A stretch of DNA of 64,000 nucleotides, from NCBI RefSeq assembly GCF_014191495.1, contig NZ_JACHWR010000005.1, positions 62,001 through 126,000 of the forward strand, written 5' to 3'. This document shows, in pieces, positions 26,004 through 34,436 of the stretch. The notes below the pieces were generated by a model. The model did no database searches and had not been told where the DNA came from. It saw nothing but the letters and a program-made list of their open reading frames with translations. Numbering within the stretch: the first letter of the stretch is position 1; every line of letters starts with the position of its first letter. The position numbers and the translations under genes are program-made. Origin of the DNA: Nocardioides soli. GTDB taxonomy: Bacteria > Actinomycetota > Actinomycetes > Propionibacteriales > Nocardioidaceae.

Positions 26004-26986
26004 GCGACCCCGGCCGGAGGTTCTCCGGGCTCCTGCTCGCGCTGGCGGCGGCGCTCGTCGCGGCCGCCGCCAGCCTCGCCGTCGGCACCCGCACCGTGCC
26101 GCTCGACGAGGTGGTCCGGGCGTTCACCGACTACGCCGCCACCGACGACCACATCGTCGTCCGCGACCTCCGGCTGCCGCGCATGTGGTTGGGCATCGCG
26201 GTCGGCGCCGCGCTCGCGGTGTCGGGCGCCCTGGTGCAGACGCTGACCCGCAACCCCCTCGCCGAGCCGGGCATCCTGGGGGTCACCGCGGGTGCGTCCT
26301 TCGCGATCCTGCTGGCCACCGCGCTGTGGCAGGCCGACGCCCAGGCGGCGCAGCTCGTCGCCGCCGCGGTCGGCGCCCTGGCCGCGACGGCGGTCGTGTA
26401 CGCCGTGGGCGGCAGCTCGCCCCTGCGCCTGGTGCTGGCCGGGGTCGCCCTCAGCGCGGTGCTGGGTGGCCTGGGACTCGGCATCCGGCTGGCGCTGCCC
26501 GACGTGTTCGACGACTACCGATTCTGGTCGGTCGGATCGCTGGCCGGCCGCGACCAGGTGCCGCTGGAGCTACCACTGCTCGTGATCGCGGTCGGCCTGG
26601 CCGCGGCCCTCCTCCTCGTGCCGCCGCTCGACGCGATGCTGCTCGGCGACGAGGTCGCCCACACCCAGGGCACCCGGGTTGCCCGCACCCGGACCATCAC
26701 GCTGGTGGTCCTCACGGTGCTGGCGGCGGCGGCGACCGCCATCGCCGGCCCGATCCTCTTCGTCGGCCTGATCGTGCCGCACCTGGTCCGTCGCCTGACC
26801 GCCGGCTCGGTCGGCTGGCTGCTCGCCTACTGCGTCGTACTCGGGCCGGTGCTGATCCTGGTCTCCGACGTGGTGGCTCGGCTGCTGCTGCCGACGGGAG
26901 AGGTCCCGGTGGCCGTGGTCACCGCCTTCGTCGGCGGCCCGGTGCTGATCTGGGTGGTCCGTCGCTACGGGGCGGTGGACCCGTGA
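26000..26986 (+). CDS. FecCD-family iron-siderophore permease, subunit 1
   Basis: A 328-residue polytopic permease with about ten membrane helices. Family motifs include RLPRMWLGIAVGAALAVSG, the conserved QTLTRNPLAEPGILGVTAGA and, near the end, GPILFVGLIVPHLVRRL, which contacts the ATPase. It forms the translocation pore with the next gene's product. Start at ATG 26000, overlapping the SIP stop by four bases; the stop at 26984-26986 overlaps the next GTG. Confidence 0.92.
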   Translation: MSDPGRRFSGLLLALAAALVAAAASLAVGTRTVPLDEVVRAFTDYAATDDHIVVRDLRLPRMWLGIAVGAALAVSGALVQTLTRNPLAEPGILGVTAGASFAILLATALWQADAQAAQLVAAAVGALAATAVVYAVGGSSPLRLVLAGVALSAVLGGLGLGIRLALPDVFDDYRFWSVGSLAGRDQVPLELPLLVIAVGLAAALLLVPPLDAMLLGDEVAHTQGTRVARTRTITLVVLTVLAAAATAIAGPILFVGLIVPHLVRRLTAGSVGWLLAYCVVLGPVLILVSDVVARLLLPTGEVPVAVVTAFVGGPVLIWVVRRYGAVDP

Positions 26987-27984
26987 GGTCGGTCCTGGGC
27001 CAACCCGGCGGCCCCCGGCTGGTCGTCGGGTGCGTCGGCATCGTCGTCACCGGCCTGCTGGTCGCGTTCGTCACCCTGATGCACGGGGCGACCTGGAGCA
27101 CCCCGGGGGAGACGCTGGCCGGCCTCCTCGGCCATGGCGAGCAGACGTTCGTCATCACCCGGTGGCGCGCTCCGCAGGTGTCGGCAGCCCTCGTCTTCGG
27201 GGCTGCGCTGGGACTGTCGGGGGCGGTGTTCCAGAACCTCACCCGCAACCCTCTCGGCAGTCCCGACATCATCGGGCTCGAGGCCAGCGCGTTCACCGGG
27301 GCGCTCGTGGTGACGGCGTGCCTGAGCGGGACGGCGGCCCAGGTGGCGACCGGGTCGGTCGTTGCCGGCCTGGCCGCTGCCGTCGTCGTCTATGCGCTCG
27401 CCCGGAAGGGCGGGTTCAGCGGGATGCGGCTGGTGGTCATCGGCATCGCGGTCAACGCGATGGTGACCGCGACCAACCAGTGGCTGGTGATCCGTGCGGA
27501 CCTGGAGGTGGCGATGGCGACGACCGCGTGGAGCGCGGGCTCGTTGAACGGCACCGACTGGCACGACGTGCGGCTGCCGTTCGCGCTCATCGCTGCGTTG
27601 GCCGTGGGCCTGGCCCTGTCCGCGCGCACCATGCACCAGGCGGCCCTCGGTGACGACCTGGCCACCACGTCCGGCGTCCGGCTCGGCCCCCATCGCTTGG
27701 CGCTGGTCGTCCTGGGGGTGGGCTGCACCGCGACCGTCACCGCGGTGGCCGGGCCGATCTCGTTCGTGGCGCTGGCCGCGCCCCAGATCGGACGCCGGAT
27801 CACCGGCAGCGCGGGGGTGCCCCTGCTGCCCGCGGCGCTGACCGGTGCGCTGCTGCTGGCCGCCTCCGACCTGCTGGCGCAGACGCTGACCCGTCCAGTG
27901 CCGCTGCCGGTGGGCATGATCACCACCGCGGTCGGTGGCGCCTACCTGATCTGGCTCCTGGTGATGGAAGTGAGGAAGCGATGA
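26983..27984 (+). CDS. FecCD-family iron-siderophore permease, subunit 2
   Basis: A 333-residue partner permease. Motifs ALVFGAALGLSGAVFQNLTR, NPLGSPDIIGLEASAF and GPISFVALAAPQIGRRI are typical of the FepG side of the heterodimer. GTG 26983 overlaps the previous TGA. The frame is open far upstream, but only in the shadow of subunit 1. The stop overlaps the ATPase ATG (ATGA). Confidence 0.92.
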   Translation: MRSVLGQPGGPRLVVGCVGIVVTGLLVAFVTLMHGATWSTPGETLAGLLGHGEQTFVITRWRAPQVSAALVFGAALGLSGAVFQNLTRNPLGSPDIIGLEASAFTGALVVTACLSGTAAQVATGSVVAGLAAAVVVYALARKGGFSGMRLVVIGIAVNAMVTATNQWLVIRADLEVAMATTAWSAGSLNGTDWHDVRLPFALIAALAVGLALSARTMHQAALGDDLATTSGVRLGPHRLALVVLGVGCTATVTAVAGPISFVALAAPQIGRRITGSAGVPLLPAALTGALLLAASDLLAQTLTRPVPLPVGMITTAVGGAYLIWLLVMEVRKR

Positions 27985-28751
27985 CCGGCCTGGTGGCGCA
28001 CGACCTCACGCTCGGCTATGGCGAGCGGGTGGTCTCGACCGGACTGAGCCTGGCCGTACCGCCCGGCCGGCTCACGGCCGTCATCGGCCCGAACGCCTGC
28101 GGCAAGTCGACGCTGCTGCGCGCACTGGTCCGCCTCCAGGAGCCGCGGGCCGGGCGGGTCGAGCTCGACGGCGTCGACCTGCGCCGGCTCCGGCCGCGGG
28201 AGGTCGCCAGGCGCATCGGCTTCCTGCCGCAGCGCATGGTCGCACCGGAGGGCATCTCGGTCACCCACCTCGTCCGCCGTGGCCGGTACCCGCACCGCGA
28301 CTGGCGCTTGACCTGGACCGACGTCGACGAGGCAGCGGTGACCCGCGCGCTGCTCGACACGGGAGTGGAGGACCTGGCATCGCGGCGGATCGAGGAGCTC
28401 TCCGGCGGTCAGGCGCAGCGGGTCTGGTTGGCGATGGTGCTCGCCCAGGAGACCGAGCTGCTGCTCCTCGACGAACCCACGACCTTCCTCGACCTCGCCC
28501 ACCAGTACGACCTGCTCCGGCTCCTCGCCAGGCTGCGTGACGCCGGCCGCACGGTCGTGGTGGTGCTGCACGACGTCAACCAGGCGGCCCGGTTCGCCGA
28601 CCACCTGGTGGCGATGCAGGCCGGCCGCGTGGTGGCGGCGGGAGCCCCCGCCGAGGTCGTGACGGCCGACCTCGTCGAGCAGGTCTTCGGGCTGGCCTGC
28701 GAGGTGGTGCCGGATCCGGTCGCCGGTTCGCCGATGGTCGTCGCGCACTGA
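27981..28751 (+). CDS. Iron-siderophore ABC transporter ATPase
   Basis: A 256-residue FepC-like nucleotide-binding protein that powers siderophore import. Walker A GPNACGKST, Q-loop GFLPQRMVAPEG, signature ELSGGQAQRVWLAMV, Walker B ELLLLDEPTTFLD and H-loop VLHDVNQA are all present. It is the last of five genes (binding protein, SIP, two permeases, ATPase), each overlapping its neighbour by four bases, so the whole importer should be controlled by the iron box at 24124. Confidence 0.94.
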   Translation: MTGLVAHDLTLGYGERVVSTGLSLAVPPGRLTAVIGPNACGKSTLLRALVRLQEPRAGRVELDGVDLRRLRPREVARRIGFLPQRMVAPEGISVTHLVRRGRYPHRDWRLTWTDVDEAAVTRALLDTGVEDLASRRIEELSGGQAQRVWLAMVLAQETELLLLDEPTTFLDLAHQYDLLRLLARLRDAGRTVVVVLHDVNQAARFADHLVAMQAGRVVAAGAPAEVVTADLVEQVFGLACEVVPDPVAGSPMVVAH

Positions 28752-28782
28752 GCGGCGCCGCCGGCGACCACCACGGGACGGC

Positions 28783-29430
28783 TCAGCGCGACCCGCCGCC
28801 GTCGCCGTCCTCGCGCTGCCGGTCCTGGCGGCGGCGGCGCTTGATCTCCGCCCGGGCGAGCAGGTAGGCCAGCAGCACCGGCCAGACGTAGCGCGCGACG
28901 TCGAGGACGCGCTCGACCCAGCCCGGCATCGACCAGTCCGGGAGGTCGGGCAGGTCCGGCAGCGGCAGCGAGGGCAGGTCGGGGATCGGGAGGGAGGGCA
29001 GGTCCGGGAGCGGGATCGACGGCAGCGGCAGGGAGAACGCGAAGCGCGCCAGCAGCGCCGCCACCACGATCGGCACCACGACCTTGGCGACCCCTCCGGT
29101 CGCCTGGATCAGCGCGTACCGCTCCGGGTGGGCGCGCACCGCCTCCTCGTGCCGGGCCGCCTTCGAGTCCGGCTCCGGCACCAGGTCGACGCCGTCCTCG
29201 AGGAGTCCGTCCTCGGTGACCAGGGTCGCCCGTCGCGGAGCGCCGAGCGCGGTGAAGCGGACGGTCAGCCGGCCCACGGGCGCCTCCAGACGGATCTTCT
29301 CGTCCATCGACCTCTTCTCGGCGGCCAGCGCGTCGTCGACGTACCACCGCACCCGCCGGGTGAAGCCGTCGTCGGCCTCCACGCGATGGGCGCGGCCGTC
29401 GACGGTCGACGTCCAGATCTGCGTTGCCAC
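28783..29430 (-). CDS. Hypothetical membrane-associated protein with PL-repeat linker
   Basis: About 215 residues from GTG 29430 (an in-frame ATG at 29463 would add 11). The N-terminal half is a soluble beta-rich domain (WTSTVDGRAHRVEADDGFTR ...). A membrane segment follows (VAKVVVPIVVAALLARFAFSL), then about 34 residues of Leu-Pro-rich repeats (SLPIPDLPSLPLPDLPDL), then a second hydrophobic stretch (ARYVWPVLLAYLLARAEI) and a basic tail. I do not recognise the family. The repeat probably forms an extended polyproline-like rod on the far side of the membrane, which is inference. Convergent with the iron ATPase gene. Confidence 0.68.
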   Translation of the reverse strand: MATQIWTSTVDGRAHRVEADDGFTRRVRWYVDDALAAEKRSMDEKIRLEAPVGRLTVRFTALGAPRRATLVTEDGLLEDGVDLVPEPDSKAARHEEAVRAHPERYALIQATGGVAKVVVPIVVAALLARFAFSLPLPSIPLPDLPSLPIPDLPSLPLPDLPDLPDWSMPGWVERVLDVARYVWPVLLAYLLARAEIKRRRRQDRQREDGDGGGSR

Positions 29431-29512
29431 CCCGTCAGCCTCGCCGGTACGCCGCGGCGGCACATCGGCCGCGGGTCGACGGCGCCCCGACTTTGGTCGG
29501 GGCCGGGGTCGC

Positions 29513-30451
29513 TCAGGGGTAGGTGATGCCGACCGTCTGCTCGCTGAGCTGCCAGAGCCGCCGCTGGGCGGTCTCGTCGTAGGAGAGCCGGTTGCTCCTC
29601 GTCACCCGGGGGTGGCCGCCCCACTCCAGGAGCCCGTCGGGCCCGACGTACGTCGCTCCCGGGAGGTCGGCCGTCGCGGCCATCAGCGTCGGCCACGCGC
29701 CCTCGGCGGGGGTGTTGGGCGAGACCAGCCTGATCGCGCCGTCGAGGATCGTGGCGATGCCGCCGGAGGAGCGGCCGTACTGCCCGTTGGCGGCCAGGTG
29801 GGTCGACGCGAAGCCGGGGTGCGCGGCGAGCGCCTTGACCGGCAGCTCGGCGCGGCGCAGCCGGCGGTCGAGCTCGTAGGTGAACAGCAGGTTGGCCAGC
29901 TTCGTCTGCCCGTAGGCCGGCCAGCGCCGGTACCGGCCCCGTGGCGCCCGGGGATCGTCGAGCGGCGCGGACCGGGCGACCCGGTGCATCTGCGAGGAGA
30001 CCGTCACGACCCGGCCGCCCTCCGAGGCGACCAGCTGCGGCAGCAGCAGTCCGGTGAGCAGGAACGGCCCGAAGTGGTTGGTCGCCAGCTGCAGCTCGAG
30101 GCCGTCGGCGGTGCGGTGGTGGGGCGTGCCCATCACGCCCGCGTTGTTGACCAGCACGTCGATCGCCCCGAGGCCCGCGACGGCCGCGGCGGCGCGGCGT
30201 ACCGACGACAGGTCGGCGAGGTCGAGCTCCACCGACTCCAGCTCGGCGCCGGGCACCTCCTCGAGGATCGCCCGCCGGGCCTCGACGAGCTTGTCGGGGT
30301 TGCGGCCGGTGAGCACGACCCGCGCGCCGCGACGGGCCAGCTCGAGCGCCGTGACGTGGCCCAGGCCGCCGACCGTGGTGCCGGTGACCATGATCGTGCG
30401 GCCGCCCTGGTCGGGCAGGTCGGCCAGCGTCCAGCGGTCGGCCCGGGTCAC
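29513..30451 (-). CDS. Short-chain dehydrogenase/reductase (retinol dehydrogenase-like)
   Basis: A 312-residue NAD(P)-dependent SDR. The cofactor loop TGTTVGGLGHVTA replaces the usual TGxxxGIG with GGLG. NNAGVM, the catalytic Ser in VTVSSQMHRV and the YGQTKLANLLF motif (Tyr-x-x-x-Lys) are intact. The length and the C-terminal part resemble the retinol dehydrogenase/WW-oxidoreductase-like group. Substrate unknown. The GTG start overlaps the stop of the MDMPI gene by four bases, so the two products are made together. Confidence 0.88.
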   Translation of the reverse strand: MTRADRWTLADLPDQGGRTIMVTGTTVGGLGHVTALELARRGARVVLTGRNPDKLVEARRAILEEVPGAELESVELDLADLSSVRRAAAAVAGLGAIDVLVNNAGVMGTPHHRTADGLELQLATNHFGPFLLTGLLLPQLVASEGGRVVTVSSQMHRVARSAPLDDPRAPRGRYRRWPAYGQTKLANLLFTYELDRRLRRAELPVKALAAHPGFASTHLAANGQYGRSSGGIATILDGAIRLVSPNTPAEGAWPTLMAATADLPGATYVGPDGLLEWGGHPRVTRSNRLSYDETAQRRLWQLSEQTVGITYP

Positions 30452-31263
30452 GGCGTGGTCGCCATCGCATCGAGGATGCGTCGGCCCAGCTCCTGGTCGC
30501 CCTCGACCTCCACCGTGCCGGACTCGGGCCGGCAGCGGCCACCGGCGAGTCGGATCAGCGCCTCGCGCTCCATCCGCAGCAGCACCGTGGGCTGCGCCAG
30601 CGCGTCGGGCAGCCGCTCGCCGCGCCCCGCGTCGGTCACCCCGAACGCGAACGGCGAGCTGCCGTCGAGCTCGAGCACCACCGTGGTGCCGGCCGGGGCG
30701 CCGACGCGCTTGGCCACGACGTACCCGAGGCTCTCGGCGAGGTACTCCGCGGTGTGCCGCGCGGCGGGGGAGTCCATCCCGCCGGGGCGGTCGACCGCGC
30801 GGCGGATGTCCTGCTCGTGCATCCAGACGTCCAGCGGGCGGTTGCGCAGCAGCGTGCGCCAGTCCCACGGCACGCCGCCGAAGATCGGCTCGGGCTTGCC
30901 GGCGGCGTCGGTCGGCGGGTCCGCGAGCAGCGTGGTGTGCCGGGCCGTCGCCGCCGCCCGGATCTCGTTGATGATCGCGTCGGGGCTCGCATCGCGGCGG
31001 TTGACCACGCCCACCTCGGTGTAGAGGCCCAGCAGGCCCTTCACGTGCGGCGGCTCCCCGACGTCCGCGGTCTCCTCGGGCTGTCCGGCGAGGACCCCCT
31101 CCAGGTGAGCGACGTGCGACGCGACGGCCCGGACGTCCCAGCCCGGCAGGTCGGTCGGCGCCGACCAGTCCTCGTCCGTGAGCTCCTCGAGCAGGTCGGT
31201 GAAGTCGTTGATCGCCTGCCACCACACGTCGACGTAGCCGGCCAGCAGCTCGCGGTCACCCAT
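30448..31263 (-). CDS. Maleylpyruvate isomerase-type (MDMPI/DinB-like) protein
   Basis: A 271-residue protein with an N-terminal MDMPI bundle (DRELLAGYVDVWWQAINDF, LPGWDVRAVASHVAHLEGVL; metal-ligand His in ASHVAH and in DVWMHEQD) and a C-terminal SCP2-like MDMPI_C domain. Proteins like this often depend on mycothiol. Start is ATG 31263: TTAGGGT ends about 7 nt upstream and no ribosome binding site is present, so leaderless. Coupled to the SDR gene downstream, which suggests a joint detoxification or catabolic role. Confidence 0.85.
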   Translation of the reverse strand: MGDRELLAGYVDVWWQAINDFTDLLEELTDEDWSAPTDLPGWDVRAVASHVAHLEGVLAGQPEETADVGEPPHVKGLLGLYTEVGVVNRRDASPDAIINEIRAAATARHTTLLADPPTDAAGKPEPIFGGVPWDWRTLLRNRPLDVWMHEQDIRRAVDRPGGMDSPAARHTAEYLAESLGYVVAKRVGAPAGTTVVLELDGSSPFAFGVTDAGRGERLPDALAQPTVLLRMEREALIRLAGGRCRPESGTVEVEGDQELGRRILDAMATTP

Positions 31264-31297
31264 GCCTAGCACCCTAACGACCGGGTACGACGCCCGC

Positions 31298-31900
31298 TCA
31301 CCCTCGGGCGAGGGAGAGCGCGATCGCGAGCATCGTCACGCCGATGAGCACGTCGAGGACCTGCCAGGCCCGGGGCCGGGCCAGCCAGCGGCTCGCGTAG
31401 CGGGCGCCGAACCCGAGCCCCGAGAACCACAGCACGCTCCCCACGCAGGCCCCGGCCGCGAACCACCAGCGTCCCGTCGGCCCCTCGTGGTTGGCGATCG
31501 TGCCGAGCAGCAGCACGGTGTCGAGATAGACGTGCGGGTTGAGCCAGGTCAACGCGGCGGCGCGTACGGCGACCCCGCGGCGGCTCACCGTCACCCGGTC
31601 GGCGGCGTGCAGGGTCTCGGCCCGGCGGGCGCGCAGCAGCGACGCCACGCCGTACCAGGTGAGGAACGAGACGCCGAGCCAGCGCACCACCTCCAACACC
31701 CACGGCGCACCCTCGACGATCCGCCCGATGCCGGCGACGCCCGCGGTGATCAGCACGACGTCGGAGAGCGCGCAGATCGCGACGACGAGGCCGACGTGCT
31801 CGCGCGCGAGACCCTGTCGCAGCACGTAGGCGTTCTGGGCGCCGATGGCCACGATGAGGGAGAGGCCGGTGAGTAGACCGGCCAGCGACGAGTCGAGCAC
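31298..31900 (-). CDS. LysE/ArgO-family basic amino acid exporter
   Basis: A 200-residue exporter with six hydrophobic segments. The N-terminal LTGLSLIVAIGAQNAYVLRQ is the LysE/ArgO family signature, and LTWLNPHVYLDTVLLLG the second conserved region. It exports lysine and/or arginine when these accumulate. The GTG start at 31900 is divergent from the ArgP/LysG-type regulator at 31970, the standard arrangement of lysE-lysG. Confidence 0.93.
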   Translation of the reverse strand: MLDSSLAGLLTGLSLIVAIGAQNAYVLRQGLAREHVGLVVAICALSDVVLITAGVAGIGRIVEGAPWVLEVVRWLGVSFLTWYGVASLLRARRAETLHAADRVTVSRRGVAVRAAALTWLNPHVYLDTVLLLGTIANHEGPTGRWWFAAGACVGSVLWFSGLGFGARYASRWLARPRAWQVLDVLIGVTMLAIALSLARG

Positions 31901-31926
31901 CCCGCAACGCTAGGGCTGGCGCGCGA

Positions 31927-31950
31927 TGTAGACCAGCGAATGTTTCTACA
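31927..31950. promoter_or_regulatory. Candidate ArgP/LysG operator between exporter and regulator
   Basis: TGTAGA-N12-TCTACA forms a 6-bp inverted repeat with the spacing typical of LysR-type operators. It lies in the 69-bp divergent region, centred 38 nt from the LysE start and 31 nt from the regulator start. Confidence 0.65.
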
Positions 31951-31969
31951 AGACCATTAGCATCGCTTC

Positions 31970-32836
31970 ATGGATCTCGCGCCCGCCCAGCTCGATGCCC
32001 TGGTGGCGATCGCCGACCACGGCACGTTCGAGTCGGCCGCGCGCCACCTGCACGTGACCGCGTCGGCGGTGAGCCAGCGGATCCGCGCGCTCGAGTCGGA
32101 GGTCGGCCAGGTCGTCGTGCAGCGCGCCACGCCCTGCCTGCCGACGCCTGCGGGCGAGGCGCTCGTGCGCCTGGCCCGGCAGACCCGGCTGCTGCACGAC
32201 GAGGTGCGCGATGCCCTCGCGCACGGCCACGTCGGCATCGTGGACCTGCCGGTCGCGGTCAACGCCGACTCGCTGGCGACGTGGTTCCGCGGTGTCCTGG
32301 GCGAGCTGGCGGGCTGGTCCGACGTACGCCTGCGGCTGCACGTGGAGGACCAGGCGTTCTCCGCCGACCTGCTGCGCAGCGGCGGCGTGCTGGCCGCGGT
32401 CACCTCCGAGCCCGTGGCCGTCCAGGGCTGCTCGGTCGAGCGCCTGGGCCACCTGCGCTACGTGCCGGCCGCGACCCCGGAGCTCGCCGCACGGTTCCGC
32501 CGTGGCCGCGGCCCGGACTGGGCGGCGATGCCGATGGTCGTCTTCAACGAGAAGGACACCCTGCAGCACGATCTGCTCGCGGCCCGGGGCGCGGGCGTGC
32601 CGCCGGTGGTGCATCGGGTGCCGACCTCGGCGGACTTCCTCGAGGCGGTCCGGCTCGGGCTCGGCTGGGGCATGATCCCCGCGCCCCAGCTCGACGATCG
32701 CCTCGTCCCGCTGGGCAGCCGCCTGCACGTCGACGTGCCCCTGCACTGGCAGCGCTGGCGCCTCGACTCGCCGGTGCTCGACCGCCTCACCGAGGCCGTA
32801 CGCCGAGCCGCCGGCCGGACGCTCAGGCGCGGATGA
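31970..32836 (+). CDS. LysR-type regulator of the exporter (ArgP/LysG-like)
   Basis: A 288-residue LysR-type activator: N-terminal winged helix (LDALVAIADHGTFESAARHL, then VTASAVSQRIRALESEVGQ) and a C-terminal ligand-binding domain. ArgP and LysG proteins switch on the divergent exporter gene when lysine or arginine is high. The ATG at 31970 follows CCATTAGCAT, a plausible -10. Its last 14 bases overlap the end of the convergent CocE-type gene. Confidence 0.92.
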   Translation: MDLAPAQLDALVAIADHGTFESAARHLHVTASAVSQRIRALESEVGQVVVQRATPCLPTPAGEALVRLARQTRLLHDEVRDALAHGHVGIVDLPVAVNADSLATWFRGVLGELAGWSDVRLRLHVEDQAFSADLLRSGGVLAAVTSEPVAVQGCSVERLGHLRYVPAATPELAARFRRGRGPDWAAMPMVVFNEKDTLQHDLLAARGAGVPPVVHRVPTSADFLEAVRLGLGWGMIPAPQLDDRLVPLGSRLHVDVPLHWQRWRLDSPVLDRLTEAVRRAAGRTLRRG

Positions 32837-34427
32837 GCGGCACCTGGAGGTAGGCCTCCCGGCCCGGCCCCCAGTGCAGCGTCGCGGTGCCGCGCGGGCC
32901 GGGCGGATACCACGCGGGGAACTGCCCGGTCAGCGGGTTGCGCGGCCACAGCCAGCGCCCGGCGACGACGAGCCGCAGCTGGTCGCCGGCGCGGAGCCGG
33001 GTCGCCGACGGCCCGAGCTCGACGTCGACCTCGTGGACGCCCTCCCGACGCGGCACCCGGAGCCAGCCGGTCGTGACGCGGTCGCGCCCGAACCCGTAGG
33101 AGCCCTCGAACGGCACGTAGCGGCCGTCCCGCCACAGCTCCACTCCCGTGACGAGAGTGAGCTCCGTGCTCGCCTCGACCGGCAGCCGCAGCCGCATCGG
33201 GCCGACGATCTCGACGTCCTCCGGCGCCGTCCAGCCGATCCGGAACCCGCCCCGGCGGGTGTCGAACCGGTGCGAGCCGGGCGCGGTCGCCGGCGCGGGC
33301 GACAGGCCGGTCGTGGTCAGGTGCAGTCGCGTCGGTACGGCGTCCGGCGGCGGCCACGCGGTCTCCGCCCGGACGCTGCTGACGTCCCTGCTCTCGTGGA
33401 CCTCGAGCCGCACCCGCGGGAGCGGCGGGTCGTTGCCGTCGTCGAGATGGCGCCGCAGGAAGGCGCGCTGGTCGCGCCGGGCCTCCTGGCCGTAGAACGT
33501 CGCCCACTTCCCGCCTCGATGGGTCCACAGGTGGCGCTCCGCGGAGCCCAGTCGCTCGAACCCGCGGATCGACCCGCGCGAGTGCAGGTTGTTGTCGGAG
33601 AAGCTGCCGCAGACCAGCGCGGGGACCTCGATCCGCTCGACCGCCGGCACGAGCGAGGCCCAGAACTCGTCGTACTCGGGGCGGCTCCGGCTCTCGCGCG
33701 CGAGGTCGTAGGCCAGGCGGGTGCGCCGCAGGCCCGCGGACCAGATCTTGAGGAAGCCGTTTTCCCGCACGCCGCCCGGCCGCAGCAGGTCGCGGTAGGC
33801 GTCGGTGAAGCCCTCCCACACCACGATCGCGCGCAGGCCGCGCGGCCGCAGCGCGGCGGCCTTCCACTGGGAGATCGCCAGGTAGGAGACGCCCATCGTC
33901 GCCACGCGGCCGTTGCACCACGGCTGGGTGGCGGCCCACTCGACGAGGTCCGCGACGTCCTCGCCCTCCTGGTCGGACAGCAGCCTGCCGGTGCCGTCCG
34001 AGGTCCCGGCGCCGCGCAGGTCCGCGTTGGCGGCGACCCAGCCGTTCTCGACGCACCAGACCGGGTCCGGCGCCTCCCAGCCGGTCAGGCGCGAGAACGA
34101 GACCGGCGCCGGCTGGCGCAGCATCCGGTAGGGGCGCGGGATCGTCCAGCCCCGCCTGCCTCGGGTCGGCAGGTTGTCCTTGCCGTAGGGATGGGCGCAG
34201 AGCACCACCGCCCGCGGCTCGCCGTCCGGGGGCCGGTGGACGTTGACCCGGAGCACCGTCCCGTCCCGCGTGGTGACCGGCACGTCGTGGTCCACGACCA
34301 GCAGTCCGTCCGGCACCTCGGTCACCGTGACGGGCGGCCTGCGGATGCCGCGCAGTCGCGCCTTCCGGTACGCCGCGGCCCCGGGCCTCTTCCACGGCCG
34401 GTCGTCCGCCGGGGCGTCGTCGCTCAT
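32823..34427 (-). CDS. CocE/NonD-family (X-Pro dipeptidyl peptidase S15) hydrolase
   Basis: A 534-residue alpha/beta hydrolase with C-terminal jelly-roll, the CocE/NonD layout. The nucleophile elbow is GVSYLAISQW (Ser in G-x-S-Y), preceded by NADLRGAGTSDG. HPYGKDNLPT near the N-terminus and the late His in LWTHRGGKW fit the rest of the triad. The jelly-roll spans roughly residues 340-534. Substrates in this family include esters, amides and proline peptides, and none can be deduced. Starts at ATG 34427, close to the EamA gene end. Confidence 0.87.
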   Translation of the reverse strand: MSDDAPADDRPWKRPGAAAYRKARLRGIRRPPVTVTEVPDGLLVVDHDVPVTTRDGTVLRVNVHRPPDGEPRAVVLCAHPYGKDNLPTRGRRGWTIPRPYRMLRQPAPVSFSRLTGWEAPDPVWCVENGWVAANADLRGAGTSDGTGRLLSDQEGEDVADLVEWAATQPWCNGRVATMGVSYLAISQWKAAALRPRGLRAIVVWEGFTDAYRDLLRPGGVRENGFLKIWSAGLRRTRLAYDLARESRSRPEYDEFWASLVPAVERIEVPALVCGSFSDNNLHSRGSIRGFERLGSAERHLWTHRGGKWATFYGQEARRDQRAFLRRHLDDGNDPPLPRVRLEVHESRDVSSVRAETAWPPPDAVPTRLHLTTTGLSPAPATAPGSHRFDTRRGGFRIGWTAPEDVEIVGPMRLRLPVEASTELTLVTGVELWRDGRYVPFEGSYGFGRDRVTTGWLRVPRREGVHEVDVELGPSATRLRAGDQLRLVVAGRWLWPRNPLTGQFPAWYPPGPRGTATLHWGPGREAYLQVPLIRA

Positions 34428-34436
34428 GGGTCGACG

